NCBI RefSeq assembly: GCF_039631295.1
Contig: NZ_JBDIVE010000006.1
Span: 124,001-188,000, forward strand
From: Viridibacterium sediminicola
GTDB taxonomy: Bacteria > Pseudomonadota > Gammaproteobacteria > Burkholderiales > Rhodocyclaceae
Direction: 5' to 3'
Length of the DNA: 64,000 bases
Notes under the pieces: model-generated
Database searches by the model: none
Told to the model about the DNA's origin: nothing
Seen by the model: the letters and a program-made list of their open reading frames with translations, nothing else
Program-made: the position numbers and the translations under genes
Shown here: piece after piece, positions 20,692 through 30,766 of the stretch
Numbering within the stretch: position 1 is the stretch's first letter
How the letters are laid out: every line of letters starts with the position of its first letter

Positions 20692-21298
20692 CCGCCAGCT
20701 GCGGCGCCGGGTTATAGGACCATTTGCGCTCCCAGGCCGCGCGCACCATGTTCGGGTACTCGGGCTTGCCCAGGCTGCCGTTGTAGCGGCCGAGGGCGCG
20801 GAACAGGTTGCCTTTTTCGATATCGAGGTAGTAGCGCAGGATGGTGCAGCCGTAGCGCAGATTGGTACGCAGATGGAACAGGTTCTGCTCGGCGGTGCCG
20901 ATCTGTTTGACCCAGAACGGCATCACCTGCATGAAGCCGCGCGCGCCAGCCGACGACACGGCGTACTTGCGAAAGCCGCTTTCCACTTCGATTACGCCGA
21001 GCACCAGCTGCGGGTCCAGACCGGCGCGCTGCGCTTCGTAATAGACCGTCTTGAGAATCTCGATGCGGTCGCGCGGATCGGGCAGGCGGCGCGTCAGGCG
21101 GGCTGACATCTCGCCCAGCCAGCGCTGCTTTTCGGCTTCGGAGGGAAACAGTGGTTCGGGGGAGGCCAGATCGCTGATCGATTTGTGCAGCGAAGCCTGC
21201 ACGCTGTTCGACAGCTGCTCCTCGACCTGCGCGCCGGCCAATGCCGCGCCGCTTGCGCACAGCGCAAGGCACAGCAAGGCCGGACGCAACAGGCGCAT
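20681..21298 (-). CDS. Periplasmic lytic transglycosylase (SLT family)
   Basis: A 205-residue secreted protein that should cleave peptidoglycan glycan strands. The signal peptide is LLRPALLCLALCASGAALAG. The SLT goose-lysozyme-like domain starts near residue 85, with the catalytic Glu106 in GVIEVESGFR, then SSAGARGFMQVMPFW and the closing LRYYLDIEKGN ... ALGRYNGS. It starts immediately after the proS stop (21299-21301) with no gap, so the two are probably co-transcribed. The 3' end overlaps dnaB by 11 bp on the opposite strand. Confidence 0.92.
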   Translation of the reverse strand: MRLLRPALLCLALCASGAALAGAQVEEQLSNSVQASLHKSISDLASPEPLFPSEAEKQRWLGEMSARLTRRLPDPRDRIEILKTVYYEAQRAGLDPQLVLGVIEVESGFRKYAVSSAGARGFMQVMPFWVKQIGTAEQNLFHLRTNLRYGCTILRYYLDIEKGNLFRALGRYNGSLGKPEYPNMVRAAWERKWSYNPAPQLAVSN

Positions 21299-23005
21299 TT
21301 ACTGCACCACGCGACGCAGGTAGTCGGCGATCTCGGCCAGCGGCAGCTTGGTGGCGGCTGTGTCGCGGCGGCCCTGATACTCCAGCACGCCTTCCTTGAG
21401 GCCACGGTCGCCGATCACCACGCGATGCGGCACGCCGATCAGCTCCCAGTCGGCGAACATCACGCCGGGGCGCTCGTCACGATCATCGAGGATCACGTCG
21501 ATGCCCGCCGCTTGCAGCTCGGTGTAGAGCTTCTGCGCGGTGTTGCGTACTTCTTCCGAACGGCTCCAGCCCATCGGGCAGATCACCAGCGCAAAGGGCG
21601 CAATGGCGGTCGGCCAGATGATGCCCTTGTCGTCGAAGTTCTGTTCGATTGCGGCGCCCATGATGCGCGTGACGCCGACGCCGTAACAGCCCATTTCCAT
21701 GACCTGTTCCTTGCCGTCCTCGCCGATGAACTTGGCACCCATCGCGGCCGAGTAGCGCGTGCGCAGCTGGAAGATGTGACCGACTTCGATGCCGCGGCAG
21801 ATCGCCAGCGTGCCCTTGCCGTCCGGCGCCGGGTCGCCGGCGACGACGTTGCGGATGTCGGCGACTTCAGGCTCGGCGAAGTCGCGGCCGAAGTTGGCGC
21901 CGGTGTAGTGGTAGTCGCTTTCATTGGCACCGATGACGAAGTCCGCCATCACCGCTGCGCTGCGGTCGACATACACCTTGCCCTTGAAGCCGATGGGGCC
22001 CAGGGAGCCCGGCTCGGCACCGAAGGCATCGCGAATCGTCGCTGGCGTAGCAAAGCGCAGCGGCGAGAACACGCCGGCAAGCTTGCTGGCCTTGACCTCG
22101 TTGAGCTCGTGATCGCCGCGCAGCAGCAGCAGCACCGGCACACCGTCTTCACCATCGACGATCACCGACTTGAGCGTCTGCGCAGGCGAGATCTTGAAGA
22201 AATCTGCCAGCTGCTCGATGGTCTTGGCGCCCGGCGTGTGCACCTTGGTCAGCTCGGCCGTAGGGGCCGGACGGCTGATGCTCGGTGCCAGCGCTTCGGC
22301 GAGCTCGACATTGGCGGCGTATTCCGAATCCGGGTTGTAGGCGAGGGCGTCTTCGCCGGTTTCAGCGATGACGTGGAATTCGTGCGAGCCGGTGCCGCCG
22401 ATGGCGCCGGTGTCGGCCGACACGGCGCGGAACTCCAGACCGAGGCGCGTGAAGATGCGCGAGTAGGTCTGGTACATGTTCTGGTATTCGCGCTGCAGAT
22501 CCTCGAAGCTGGCGTGGAAGGAGTAGGCGTCCTTCATCGTGAATTCGCGCCCGCGCATGATGCCGAAACGCGGCCGGCGCTCGTCGCGGAACTTGGTCTG
22601 GATCTGGTACAGGTTCTTGGGCAGCTGGCGATAGCTGCGCAGCTCCTGGCGCACGATGTCGGTGATCACTTCTTCGGACGTGGGCTGCAGCACGAAGTCA
22701 CGGCCGTGGCGGTCCTTGATGCGCAGCATCTCTTCGCCCATCTTGTCGAAGCGGCCGGTTTCCTGCCACAGCTCGGCTGGCTGCACGACAGGCATCGACA
22801 GTTCGATGGCGCCGGCGCGGTTCATCTCCTCGCGGATGATGTTCTCGATCTTGCGGATCACACGCAAACCCATCGGCATGTAGTTGTAGATGCCGGCGGA
22901 GAGTTTCTTGATCATGCCGGCGCGCATCATCAGCTTGTGGCTGACGATTTCTGCATCGGCGGGGGCGTCTTTGAGAGTGGAGATGAAAAACTGACTGGCA
23001 CGCAT
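21299..23005 (-). CDS. proS: Prolyl-tRNA synthetase (bacterial type)
   Basis: A 568-residue class II synthetase (E. coli 572) charging tRNA-Pro. Conserved blocks: [30 protein letters not shown] reads as the family N terminus, [14 protein letters not shown] is motif 1, [26 protein letters not shown] is motif 2, and [13 protein letters not shown] is motif 3. The editing (INS) domain lies between motifs 2 and 3, about residues 225-405. The ATG at 23005 is chosen over an in-frame upstream codon at 23170, which would add 55 residues unrelated to the family. Divergent from rppH. Confidence 0.97.
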   Translation of the reverse strand: MRASQFFISTLKDAPADAEIVSHKLMMRAGMIKKLSAGIYNYMPMGLRVIRKIENIIREEMNRAGAIELSMPVVQPAELWQETGRFDKMGEEMLRIKDRHGRDFVLQPTSEEVITDIVRQELRSYRQLPKNLYQIQTKFRDERRPRFGIMRGREFTMKDAYSFHASFEDLQREYQNMYQTYSRIFTRLGLEFRAVSADTGAIGGTGSHEFHVIAETGEDALAYNPDSEYAANVELAEALAPSISRPAPTAELTKVHTPGAKTIEQLADFFKISPAQTLKSVIVDGEDGVPVLLLLRGDHELNEVKASKLAGVFSPLRFATPATIRDAFGAEPGSLGPIGFKGKVYVDRSAAVMADFVIGANESDYHYTGANFGRDFAEPEVADIRNVVAGDPAPDGKGTLAICRGIEVGHIFQLRTRYSAAMGAKFIGEDGKEQVMEMGCYGVGVTRIMGAAIEQNFDDKGIIWPTAIAPFALVICPMGWSRSEEVRNTAQKLYTELQAAGIDVILDDRDERPGVMFADWELIGVPHRVVIGDRGLKEGVLEYQGRRDTAATKLPLAEIADYLRRVVQ

Positions 23006-23168
23006 GGAAATGGCTACTTTTCGAGCTGGATGTAGCTCGCGATTGTAGCGCAAGCGAGGCACTTCGCCGTGCCGCCGGGCAGCGGGGTATTGCGGCGGCA
23101 ATCCCGAGTTTCCTTGCCATTCGATCTGTGGAACAATCCGCAGCAACTTATGTTTCAAGGTGGTTACC

Positions 23169-23708
23169 ATGCTCGATCGGGACGGCTATCGGCCCAACGT
23201 CGGCATCGTCATCGTTAACGCACGCAACGAGGTTTTCTGGGGCAAGCGCATCCGCGAACATTCCTGGCAGTTTCCGCAAGGTGGCATCAAGCATGGCGAA
23301 TCGCCCGAGCAAGCCATGTTCCGTGAACTGTTCGAAGAGACCGGATTGCAGCCCGAGCACGTACAGGTGCTTGGCAGAACGCGTGACTGGTTGCGCTATG
23401 ACGTGCCGAAAAATTGGATCAAGCGCGAATGGCGCAGCACCTATCGCGGGCAAAAGCAGATCTGGTTCCTGCTGCGCATGCGTGCGCGGGACTGCGATGT
23501 CAGCCTGCGCGCCAGCGGGCATCCGGAGTTCGACGCCTGGCGTTGGGCGCAATATTGGGTGCCGCTGGAAACGGTGATCGAATTCAAGCGTGGCGTGTAT
23601 TGCAATGCACTCAATGAACTGGGGCAGATCCTGTTCCATGGCGACCTGGCCTCGCGGCCGGCAAGCTATGCGCAGGAAGTCGTGCTGACGGGTGGCAAGC
23701 TTGATTGA
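23169..23708 (+). CDS. rppH: RNA pyrophosphohydrolase
   Basis: A 179-residue Nudix enzyme that removes pyrophosphate from mRNA 5' ends to start RNase E decay. [14 protein letters not shown] is the usual N terminus, and the Nudix box runs from GG at 38-39 through [18 protein letters not shown]. The later stretch [19 protein letters not shown] is specific to RppH. The ATG at 23169 is favoured over GTG 23160 because AAGG (23157-23160) gives proper spacing. The end overlaps coq7 by 17 bp. Confidence 0.96.
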   Translation: MLDRDGYRPNVGIVIVNARNEVFWGKRIREHSWQFPQGGIKHGESPEQAMFRELFEETGLQPEHVQVLGRTRDWLRYDVPKNWIKREWRSTYRGQKQIWFLLRMRARDCDVSLRASGHPEFDAWRWAQYWVPLETVIEFKRGVYCNALNELGQILFHGDLASRPASYAQEVVLTGGKLD

Positions 23709-24321
23709 CCGCGCCATCATCGAATTCGACAAGATCCTGCGTACCCTCGCTGCACCCGCGCAATCGACGCGCCCGGTGCCCGGTGACAAGCTGCCCGAGT
23801 GCGAACTGAGCGAGACACAGCGGCGCGAAGTGGCGGCGCTGATGCGCATCGATCATGTCGGTGAAATCTGTGCCCAGGCGCTCTACCAGGGGCAGGCGAT
23901 CAGCACCCGCACGCCTGCGCTGCGCGAGTCGTTGCAGCAGGCGGCGCACGAGGAAACCGAGCATCTGGCGTGGACCGAGCAGCGCCTCAATGAGCTGGGC
24001 GACCGCAAGAGCCTGCTCAATCCGCTGTGGTACGCCGGCGCCCTGGGCATCGGCATCGCGGCGGGGCTGGCGGGCGACAAGTGGAATCTCGGCTTTCTTG
24101 CCGAGACCGAGATACAGGTCGAAGCGCATCTGGCCGGCCATCTGCAGCAGGTGCCGCTGGAAGACCAGCGCTCGCGCGCCATCCTGGAACAGATGAAGAC
24201 CGACGAGATCGCGCATGCGCGCCTGGCGCGCGACTTGGGCGCGGCCGAGCTGCCCACAGCGGTCAAGGGCCTCATGCGCATGGCTTCCAAGGTGATGACC
24301 AGCGTCGCGTACCACGTCTGA
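23692..24321 (+). CDS. coq7: Demethoxyubiquinone hydroxylase
   Basis: A 209-residue di-iron monooxygenase that hydroxylates the ubiquinone ring, the penultimate step of ubiquinone synthesis. The carboxylate and histidine ligands are seen in [39 protein letters not shown] and [13 protein letters not shown] hydrophobic stretch ([15 protein letters not shown]) should dip into the membrane. It starts at GTG 23692 ([13 protein letters not shown]) inside the end of rppH, so the two are likely translated together. Its presence shows an aerobic, ubiquinone-based chain. Confidence 0.95.
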   Translation: MASLIDRAIIEFDKILRTLAAPAQSTRPVPGDKLPECELSETQRREVAALMRIDHVGEICAQALYQGQAISTRTPALRESLQQAAHEETEHLAWTEQRLNELGDRKSLLNPLWYAGALGIGIAAGLAGDKWNLGFLAETEIQVEAHLAGHLQQVPLEDQRSRAILEQMKTDEIAHARLARDLGAAELPTAVKGLMRMASKVMTSVAYHV

Positions 24322-24322
24322 G

Positions 24323-25225
24323 ATGAGCATGATCGAACGTATCGAAATCGATCTGTGGCCGGGCGTCGCGCCCGGTTCGGCAGGTCTGGACCTCGTTGAG
24401 CAGGTCGACGAGCGCAGCACCGACTGTACGGCCTTTCATGATCGTGCGATCAGCGCCATCACGCGGCCGCGCATGGTGGTCTTCAAGCCGGCGCAGCCCG
24501 ATGGCAGCGCCTTGCTGCTGGCGCCCGGCGGTGGCTACCAGCGCGTGGTGTGGGACAAGGAAGGCGTCGAAGTCGCCGAATGGCTGGCCGGCCTGGGCAT
24601 GACGGTTGCGGTGCTGATCTATCGCCTGCCCGGCGAAGGCCATGCCGATGGCCATTTAGTGCCGCTGCAGGACGCGCAACGCGCACTACGTCTGTTGCGT
24701 CAGCAGGCGGCGGCCTGGGGCCTCGATCAGACACGCATCGGTGCAATGGGGTTCTCGGCCGGCGGGCATGTGATTGCTTCGTTGGCGACACGTTTTGACG
24801 AAGCCAGCTACCGCCCGCTCGATGCCATCGATGCGCATTCGGCGCGGCCTGATTTTGTCGCCCTGGGCTATCCGGTGATCTCGATGGATCCGGCCATCGC
24901 CCATGCCGGTTCGCGCAGCAAGCTGCTCGGCGCCCATGTCGATGACACGGCTTTTGCGGCACGCGCCTCGGCCGAACTGCAAGTGCGTGCCGATACGCCG
25001 GAGAGCTTCATCCTGCTGCCTGACGACGACCGCGCCGTGCCGCCGGAAAACAGCATCCGCTACTACCTTGCGCTGCGTGCTGCGGGCGTGCGCGCCGAGC
25101 TGCATGTGTTCCGCGATGGCGGCCACGGTTTCGGCATTCGGCTGGCTGACGGGCCGGTGCGCGAATGGACTACGCTGTTCGCTGCCTGGCTGCGTCACAC
25201 CGGCCGCTTGCGGGCCGCCAGGTGA
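24323..25225 (+). CDS. Alpha/beta-hydrolase (esterase/acetyl-xylan-esterase-like)
   Basis: A 300-residue cytoplasmic hydrolase with the nucleophile elbow GFSAGGH (Ser near 145), the oxyanion stretch LLAPGGGYQRVVWDKEG, an acid loop LLPDDDRAVPPENS and the catalytic His in RDGGHGFG. This pattern is shared with carbohydrate esterases and BD-FAE-like enzymes, but the substrate cannot be read from the sequence. The start may be ATG 24323 or 24329. It begins 1 bp after coq7 and overlaps the next gene as GTGA, so it sits in the rppH-coq7 run. Confidence 0.85.
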   Translation: MSMIERIEIDLWPGVAPGSAGLDLVEQVDERSTDCTAFHDRAISAITRPRMVVFKPAQPDGSALLLAPGGGYQRVVWDKEGVEVAEWLAGLGMTVAVLIYRLPGEGHADGHLVPLQDAQRALRLLRQQAAAWGLDQTRIGAMGFSAGGHVIASLATRFDEASYRPLDAIDAHSARPDFVALGYPVISMDPAIAHAGSRSKLLGAHVDDTAFAARASAELQVRADTPESFILLPDDDRAVPPENSIRYYLALRAAGVRAELHVFRDGGHGFGIRLADGPVREWTTLFAAWLRHTGRLRAAR

Positions 25226-25473
25226 GCAAGCCCTACTGGCGCAAGACGCGCGCGGTAACGGCGCTCTTGCTCCTGTTGTGGTTCCTGGTCTGTGTGTTCA
25301 GCTGTGTCTATGCCGGGCCGCTCAATGCCTACGTGTTCCTCGGCTTCCCGCTCGGCTTTTATTTCGCGGCACAGGGCAGTCTGCTGATCTTCTTGCTGAT
25401 CCTCTGTCTCTACGCCTGCTACATGAATCGCCTTGATCGCCGGCAGCAAGGTGACGACTCTCGCGAAAACTAA
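25222..25473 (+). CDS. DUF4212 small membrane protein (symporter small-subunit family)
   Basis: An 83-residue protein with two membrane helices (VTALLLLLWFLVCVFSCVY and LLIFLLILCLYACY) and the family stretches YWRKTR, GFPLGFYFAAQGS and MNRLDRR. DUF4212 proteins normally form the small subunit beside a large sodium/solute symporter of the SSS family (acetate or pyruvate type), encoded directly downstream. Here no such large-subunit gene follows; the next gene is on the other strand. The GTG at 25222 overlaps the preceding stop by 4 bp. Confidence 0.82.
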   Translation: MSKPYWRKTRAVTALLLLLWFLVCVFSCVYAGPLNAYVFLGFPLGFYFAAQGSLLIFLLILCLYACYMNRLDRRQQGDDSREN

Positions 25474-25495
25474 GCGCGCGGGGCCGCGCGACTGT

Positions 25496-26611
25496 TTATT
25501 GCCTGAACCGTTGCAATGCCGAGTCCACCATGCCTTCAACGCTGCCGCGCTGCACATATTCGCGCCGCAAATAGCTCGCGTCACTGCCTTCGTGCGCAGT
25601 GCGGTAGATGTGTTCAAGGGCTGCGCTGCAGGCAAGGGCCTCGGCATGAGGCTGGATTCGCCGTAGCGTGCTCAGAATATCCTCGCGTAATGAAATTTGT
25701 TCATACGACTTTGGGTGTACGACCGTGCCATCAAGGCCGAAACGACATGCCTGAAAGCGGTTGTAGTTATAGACAAGGTAATCGTCTTCTACTGGATCGG
25801 CTTCATTGCGTTCCAATAGATATTTGCTCAGCGCTTGGAGGTAGCACGCCAAGGCTGCTGCACGTTCAACCGACAGGGGTGTATCGCAGACACGTAGTTC
25901 GATGGTTCCATATTCGGGCTTCGGTCGAATATCCCAATAGAAGTCCTTCATGCTTTTGACGACCCCAGTGTGTTCCATTTTGGCGAAGTATTTATGCTCA
26001 AAATCGTTCCAGCGAAGCATGAATGGAGCGCGACCACTGAGCGGAAATGCAAATACGGAGTTCAGTCGCGCAGAATTGAATAATGTGTCATGGCCTTGAA
26101 CAAACGGCGATGAGGCTGACAAAGCGATGAAATGAGGGACGTAGCGGTTGAGCGCATGGAGCAGAAACAGCGCCTCGTCTGCATCGGCGCATCCGACATG
26201 GATGTGCTGGCCGAAAATGGTGAATTGTTTGCTCAGGTACCCATAAAGCATGGATACCTCCTTGAATCTCGGCTTTTTGAAAATTCGGCGCTCTGACCAC
26301 ACTTGAAAAGGATGAGTCCCGCCCCCGCTGATCCCGATATTGAGCAGCTCTCCTGCGCGAACCAGCGCATCACGCATTTTCCCGAGTTGCGCCAGAAGCG
26401 GCAGGTATTCTGTGTGAACATCGCTCGCAATCTCGATCATGCTTTCAGTGACTTCAGGGGTCACGGTGCCGGGGAATGTCTGGCGTTTCAACAGCTCAAA
26501 CATGTCCGGGCTTGCGGCGACCAAATCAAAATCGCTCAGGCCGATCAGTTGTAATTCGAGCTCCACACCGAGGCTCAATGACTTTGAGGTTTTGAAGGCT
26601 TCAAGCGGCAT
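25496..26611 (-). CDS. YbdK-like carboxylate-amine ligase
   Basis: A 371-residue ATP-dependent ligase related to glutamate-cysteine ligase. The N-terminal block LGVELELQLI carries the nucleotide-site Glu residues; GISGGGTHPFQ, FTIFGQHIHVGC and GTIELRVCDTPLS follow. YbdK of E. coli has weak gamma-glutamylcysteine synthetase activity, but the true product in this family is often unknown. The start is ATG 26611 with AAGGAG in front; the longer in-frame reading from 26641 lacks support. It follows the antiporter with a 1-bp gap. The pair is visibly AT-richer than its neighbours. Confidence 0.87.
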   Translation of the reverse strand: MPLEAFKTSKSLSLGVELELQLIGLSDFDLVAASPDMFELLKRQTFPGTVTPEVTESMIEIASDVHTEYLPLLAQLGKMRDALVRAGELLNIGISGGGTHPFQVWSERRIFKKPRFKEVSMLYGYLSKQFTIFGQHIHVGCADADEALFLLHALNRYVPHFIALSASSPFVQGHDTLFNSARLNSVFAFPLSGRAPFMLRWNDFEHKYFAKMEHTGVVKSMKDFYWDIRPKPEYGTIELRVCDTPLSVERAAALACYLQALSKYLLERNEADPVEDDYLVYNYNRFQACRFGLDGTVVHPKSYEQISLREDILSTLRRIQPHAEALACSAALEHIYRTAHEGSDASYLRREYVQRGSVEGMVDSALQRFRQ

Positions 26612-26612
26612 C

Positions 26613-27797
26613 TCAGAACTCCTTGCGGTCAGGCACTTCATTTGCCCAGACGAGTGCCCGCTGTACCAGGATGGGGCCGAATATTTCTATGCTCAACGCT
26701 GCTGCGGCCAGCGAGCTCAGCTGATCAACCAGGCTGATGCCGAGATAGCGTGTTTGTTCCAGCACCAAGATCACAAATGCAGAAAGCGGCGTGCTCGCTA
26801 CGCCGATGAGCACGCCTTTGCGCAAGGAAATGCCACTGAGGTGGGCGAAGAGCGTAATACCTCCGATCTTGGCGATCTGACGCGCCATGATGATGGCGAA
26901 TCCAAGCCCGACGCCTGCTGTCACGTGTCGCCATTCCAGTGATGAGGCTATGAACACGAAAAGAAGGATCGACAAGAGATCGCCAAGCGCACCGAAACCA
27001 CGTTGTGAAGTCGCTAAAACGATTCGGTGGTGACGTGCAGACAGTCCAAACATCAGCGCTGTCAGAATCGGAGAGAGTTTCAGACTGTGTGCCAAGGCGA
27101 CAATACCAATGACGGCAATCGTGAACGCGAGCGTGCAGTCCTGGCCGGTACGCTTGGTCAAACGAAGCAAGGCCGGAATAAGCGCCCCCGCGATGGCGCC
27201 TAGGAGTAAGGACATCACAAGGACAATCAAGCTGCTATATGTCGCTTGCCAGAGACTTCCGGAAGTCTGGAGCACCACGAAGCCCACAACGATTTTGAAG
27301 GCCAGCACCGATAACACACAGTTCAAGGCCGCTAGATGCAGTACACGCTCCGTGACTTGTCCGGCGCTACGTTGTTCGTTGATGATGCGCAGGATCGTGG
27401 CTGGCGAAGTCGCCATCGATAGCGTTGCCAGAAGCAGCGCATTTGCAAGAGACAGCCCGAACCAAGATGCAATGATGTAGACCGCCACGAAGGTCAGCGC
27501 AGACTCGGTCAGACTGCTCGCTGCGAGCCACGGATTGGCGCGGAGCCAGCGCAAGTTGATGCGGTAGCCGCACTCAAAAAGCATAAGGCCAAACGCAATA
27601 TTTGCGAGCAACAGCATCGGCGCTTGTGTTTGTGGTAACAGCCCAATTTGTGTGGGTGCCAGAACAAAACCAACCACTGCGTACGTACTGATGCGCGGCA
27701 GCTTTATCCACTGGTAGGCATACTCCCCCGCGAACCAGGCGATCAGAATCGCTATGGGCCAAGCCATATCCCTGAATAGCTGGGCAAGTTCAATCAT
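26613..27797 (-). CDS. Cation:proton antiporter (Kef-like, without RCK domain)
   Basis: A 394-residue membrane protein with about 11-12 hydrophobic helices and no soluble tail, so it lacks the TrkA-N/RCK gating domain of KefB and KefC. Typical CPA2 features include FGLMLFECGYRI near residue 70 and the discontinuous-helix stretch LSMATSPATILRI near 130. It should exchange a monovalent cation for protons across the inner membrane. An AAGGGAG ribosome-binding site precedes ATG 27797. The YbdK-like ligase gene follows after 1 bp, which suggests linked roles. Confidence 0.87.
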   Translation of the reverse strand: MIELAQLFRDMAWPIAILIAWFAGEYAYQWIKLPRISTYAVVGFVLAPTQIGLLPQTQAPMLLLANIAFGLMLFECGYRINLRWLRANPWLAASSLTESALTFVAVYIIASWFGLSLANALLLATLSMATSPATILRIINEQRSAGQVTERVLHLAALNCVLSVLAFKIVVGFVVLQTSGSLWQATYSSLIVLVMSLLLGAIAGALIPALLRLTKRTGQDCTLAFTIAVIGIVALAHSLKLSPILTALMFGLSARHHRIVLATSQRGFGALGDLLSILLFVFIASSLEWRHVTAGVGLGFAIIMARQIAKIGGITLFAHLSGISLRKGVLIGVASTPLSAFVILVLEQTRYLGISLVDQLSSLAAAALSIEIFGPILVQRALVWANEVPDRKEF

Positions 27798-28361
27798 GTT
27801 TTCTCCCTTGTAAAAATCCGTATTCCGATGCTGCGACCTTGCTTGAAGTCGCTACGGAGGGATGATGGTCACGCCAACGCACATGAGTGCAGTGGCTAAC
27901 AGGAGGTGAAGTGCTTAGACGGACTTTTCAGGCGCGAATCGAGGCGCTGATCGCGAACCCTGCGTGCAAGGGGATTCCAGCGCGTCCAGACACCGCCTAG
28001 AGGGCAAAAGCGATGGCGACATTCGCCGGCACCACCTGGGGCATCGTGTATTTCAAGCGGGATTAAATTCAATTACGAAAATGGTCTTCAGTCTTGCAGG
28101 CGCCAGCGCAACAGCTGGCGTGAGCAAGGCGCCTGAGACGTGTCTGCGCTTCTTCTTGCTCACTGTCAGCGTATGGATTTCCAGACCGCGCAGCAGACGA
28201 TTGGTTGCACGCGGGTCCGGATTCGATTGAAAAACATGACTGACTTGCTGGCGAATGTTAATTCTGACGGCTCTGCCTCCATGGCCGCTTAACGGATGGT
28301 GATCGCCAGCTTCGCAGTGGCATGCGCTCTGTGCGGGCTTCGGCTTGGGTGTTGCGCGCGT
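27798..28361. other. Non-coding stretch before the antiporter and after the SDR gene
   Basis: No recognisable gene. It contains the promoter side of the antiporter, an AGGAGGTGA run on the plus strand at 27901-27909, an inverted repeat CGCCAGC/GCTGGCG at 28101-28120 and short open frames without known similarity. Codon patterns look like decayed or random DNA. Confidence 0.5.
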
Positions 28362-29156
28362 TCAGCGGTAGACCATGCCGCCATCGATCAAGGGGGCTTG
28401 GCCGGTCATGTAGTCGGAGTCGGGGCCGGCGAGGAAGGACACCATGGCCGCCACGTCTTCCGGGGTTTCGGCACGGCCCAGGGCGATGCCCTTGACGAAC
28501 TTGTCGTAGCTGGCGCCCAGCGCGGCGCCGCTGATGGCGGCCATGGCGGCGTCGATCTCGGTCCACATCTCGGTGCCGACTACGCCGGGGCAGTAGGCAT
28601 TGACGGTGATGCCGTCGGCCGCCAGTTCGCGCGCCGCAGCCTGGGTCAGGCCGCGCACGGCGAACTTGGTCGCCGAATAGATGCCCAGCAGTGCGAAACC
28701 ATCATGGCCGGCAATCGACGAGGCATTGATGATCTTGCCCTTGTTGCTGCCGGTGTGATCGAGTGATTTGAATTTCTTCGCTGCCGCCTGGATGCCCCAC
28801 AGCACACCCTGCACATTGATCTTGAAGATGTGTTCGACCTCTTCTTGGCGAACCTCGCTCAGGGCGCGCACCTGGGCGATGCCGGCGTTGTTGACCATGA
28901 TGTCGAAGCCGCCCAGCGTGCTTGCAGCGTGCTCGACGGCGGCGAATACCGCCTCGCGCTGGCTGACGTCGGCGACATAGGTGGTCGCCTTGCGGCCCAG
29001 TGCCTGGATTTCCAGGGCCACGGCCGCCAGCTTGGCCGCATTGATGTCGACCAGGGCCAGATCGGCGCCATCGCGTGCCAGGCGCAGGGCAATGCCGCGA
29101 CCGATGCCTTGTGCGGCACCCGTGACCAGTGCAATTTTTCCGGTGATGCTCATCAT
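28362..29156 (-). CDS. Short-chain dehydrogenase (acetoin/diacetyl reductase-like)
   Basis: A 264-residue SDR with the NAD(P) motif TGAAQGIG (about 12-19), NNAGI, the catalytic Ser in INASSIAG and YSATK (Tyr and Lys). Its spacing, with the distinctive TEMWTEID and [14 protein letters not shown] regions, is closest to acetoin reductase/2,3-butanediol dehydrogenase (BudC type), so it probably interconverts diacetyl, acetoin and butanediol; other alcohol substrates are possible. It lies 29 bp after the aldehyde dehydrogenase gene on the same strand and is probably co-transcribed. MM at 29156 leaves the start within one codon. Confidence 0.85.
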   Translation of the reverse strand: MMSITGKIALVTGAAQGIGRGIALRLARDGADLALVDINAAKLAAVALEIQALGRKATTYVADVSQREAVFAAVEHAASTLGGFDIMVNNAGIAQVRALSEVRQEEVEHIFKINVQGVLWGIQAAAKKFKSLDHTGSNKGKIINASSIAGHDGFALLGIYSATKFAVRGLTQAAARELAADGITVNAYCPGVVGTEMWTEIDAAMAAISGAALGASYDKFVKGIALGRAETPEDVAAMVSFLAGPDSDYMTGQAPLIDGGMVYR

Positions 29157-29185
29157 GCTTCCTTTCAGTCGAAGAGCGGGTGCGC

Positions 29186-30568
29186 TCAGGCGGGCGAATC
29201 GATGGGGACGGTGCGGATCAGCTTCTTGTTCACGAATTCGTGGATGCCCAGACTGGAGAGCTCGCGCCCGTAGCCGGAATTCTTGATACCGCCGAAGGGC
29301 AGGTCCGGCGCAGTCCAGGTCGGGTGGTTGATGAACACCATGCCGCTGTCGATCTGCGCCGCGATGCGCTGCCCGCGTGCGATGTCGCTCGTGAATACCG
29401 AGCCGCCGAGGCCGAAATCGGAATCATTGGCCAGCGCGATGGCTTCTTCGTCGCTGCTGACGCGGAAGAACAGGGCGACCGGGCCGAAGAATTCTTCGCG
29501 GTAAGCCGGGTTGTCCGGCTTGATGTCGGTGAGGATGGTCGGCTGCATGAAGGCGCCGGGTCCTTCGATCAGCTTGCCGCCCATTACGACCGTAGCGCCG
29601 TGCGCAATCGCGCTGGCGACCTGGTCGAGCAGCTTGAGCAAGGCCTCTTCGCTCGACAGCGGGCCGAGCGTGGTGGCCGGATTCATCGGATCGCCCGCCA
29701 CCAGCTTGGCCATGCCGCTCTGGAACTTGTCGAGAAAGCGCTTGGCGATCTTGTCGCTGACGATGAAGCGCTTGCCCGCCACGCAGCACTGGCCGGTGTT
29801 GTTCATCTTGGCCCACAAGGCCCATTCGACGGTTTTGTCCAGATCGGCATCGTCGAGCACGATGAAGGCATCGCTGCCGCCCAGTTCCATGCTCGACTTC
29901 TTGAGGTTCTGCCCGGCGCGCGCAGCGACGCTCTGGCCCGCTTCGAAGCTGCCGGTCAGCGCCACACCCTTGATGCGCGGATCGTCGATGACCCGATCGG
30001 CCTGCGCATGCGAGATGCGCAGATTGCTGTAGGCGCCCTGCGGCGCGCCGGCATCGCGCCAGAGCTTTTCGAAGGCCTCCGCGCACTGCGGTACGCAGGC
30101 GGCGTGCTTGACCATCACCACATTGCCGGCCATCAGATTCGGCGCGGCAAAGCGCGCCAGCTGGTAGTAGGGGAAGTTCCAGGGCTGCACGCCGAACAGC
30201 ACGCCAATCGGCGAATTGACGATCTGCGCTTCGCCCACAGCCGGCTGCAGCTGCTGCGGGGCAAGAAAAGCTTCGCCGTGATCGGCGTAGTAATCGATGA
30301 TGTCAGCGCTCAGCAGCACTTCGCCACGCGCTTCGGCGATCAGCTTGCCCATCTCCAGCGTGACCGGCCGCGCAAAGGCATCGACCTGGCTGCGCAACAG
30401 CGCTGCGGCCTTGTGCAGGATGGCGGCGCGCTCGGCAAAGCTGCTGTGGCGCCAATGGGCGAAACAGTCACTGGCTTGCTGCAGGCTCATTTCGAGTTGT
30501 GCTTCGCTGGTGTCCTCGAAGCGTTGCAGGAGCTTGCCGTCGTACGGGTTGATGCTTTGATAGGCCAT
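29186..30568 (-). CDS. NAD(P)-dependent aldehyde dehydrogenase (succinate-semialdehyde type, Sad/YneI-like)
   Basis: A 460-residue aldehyde dehydrogenase. It opens [16 protein letters not shown], contains [11 protein letters not shown], the acid LELGG-equivalent [11 protein letters not shown] and the catalytic Cys262 in GQCCVAGK. Length and the [14 protein letters not shown] ending resemble the YneI/Sad subgroup, which oxidises succinate semialdehyde. The ATG at 30568 with AGGA upstream is preferred to longer in-frame readings. The SDR gene follows closely, so the two form a small alcohol/aldehyde-oxidising unit. Confidence 0.87.
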   Translation of the reverse strand: MAYQSINPYDGKLLQRFEDTSEAQLEMSLQQASDCFAHWRHSSFAERAAILHKAAALLRSQVDAFARPVTLEMGKLIAEARGEVLLSADIIDYYADHGEAFLAPQQLQPAVGEAQIVNSPIGVLFGVQPWNFPYYQLARFAAPNLMAGNVVMVKHAACVPQCAEAFEKLWRDAGAPQGAYSNLRISHAQADRVIDDPRIKGVALTGSFEAGQSVAARAGQNLKKSSMELGGSDAFIVLDDADLDKTVEWALWAKMNNTGQCCVAGKRFIVSDKIAKRFLDKFQSGMAKLVAGDPMNPATTLGPLSSEEALLKLLDQVASAIAHGATVVMGGKLIEGPGAFMQPTILTDIKPDNPAYREEFFGPVALFFRVSSDEEAIALANDSDFGLGGSVFTSDIARGQRIAAQIDSGMVFINHPTWTAPDLPFGGIKNSGYGRELSSLGIHEFVNKKLIRTVPIDSPA

Positions 30569-30766
30569 GTTGTCCTCGATCCGGTGTGTCAGGGTTGCAC
30601 TGAAGCCTGGCGGGTTCAGCGCGTCTGGCACCGAGATTGGCCGCATCATTTGGCCACGTCTGCGCGCTGCCCCACATAGCGGGCGCGGCCGGCTATGTGC
30701 GCCGGCGTACCGACAGGCTGCGCCCGGCGCGCCAGATTCGATGCTCTTGAACAAGGAGCACGCAGC

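Noticed and set aside
21185..23035. A 616-codon plus-strand frame opposite proS
   Set aside because: It is an antisense shadow of proS and shows repeated His/Asp/Val-rich text typical of mirrored GC-rich codons.
27911..27999. Tiny plus-strand frame after AGGAGGTGA
   Set aside because: Only 29 codons, the ribosome-binding site is too close to the GTG, and the peptide has no recognisable feature.
28066..28266. Minus-strand open stretch of about 65 codons beyond the SDR stop
   Set aside because: It has no start codon with a ribosome-binding site and no similarity I recognise, so it is not listed as a gene or pseudogene.
29180..30679. A 499-codon plus-strand frame opposite the aldehyde dehydrogenase
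   Set aside because: The opposite strand carries complete catalytic motifs of an aldehyde dehydrogenase; this frame has none.
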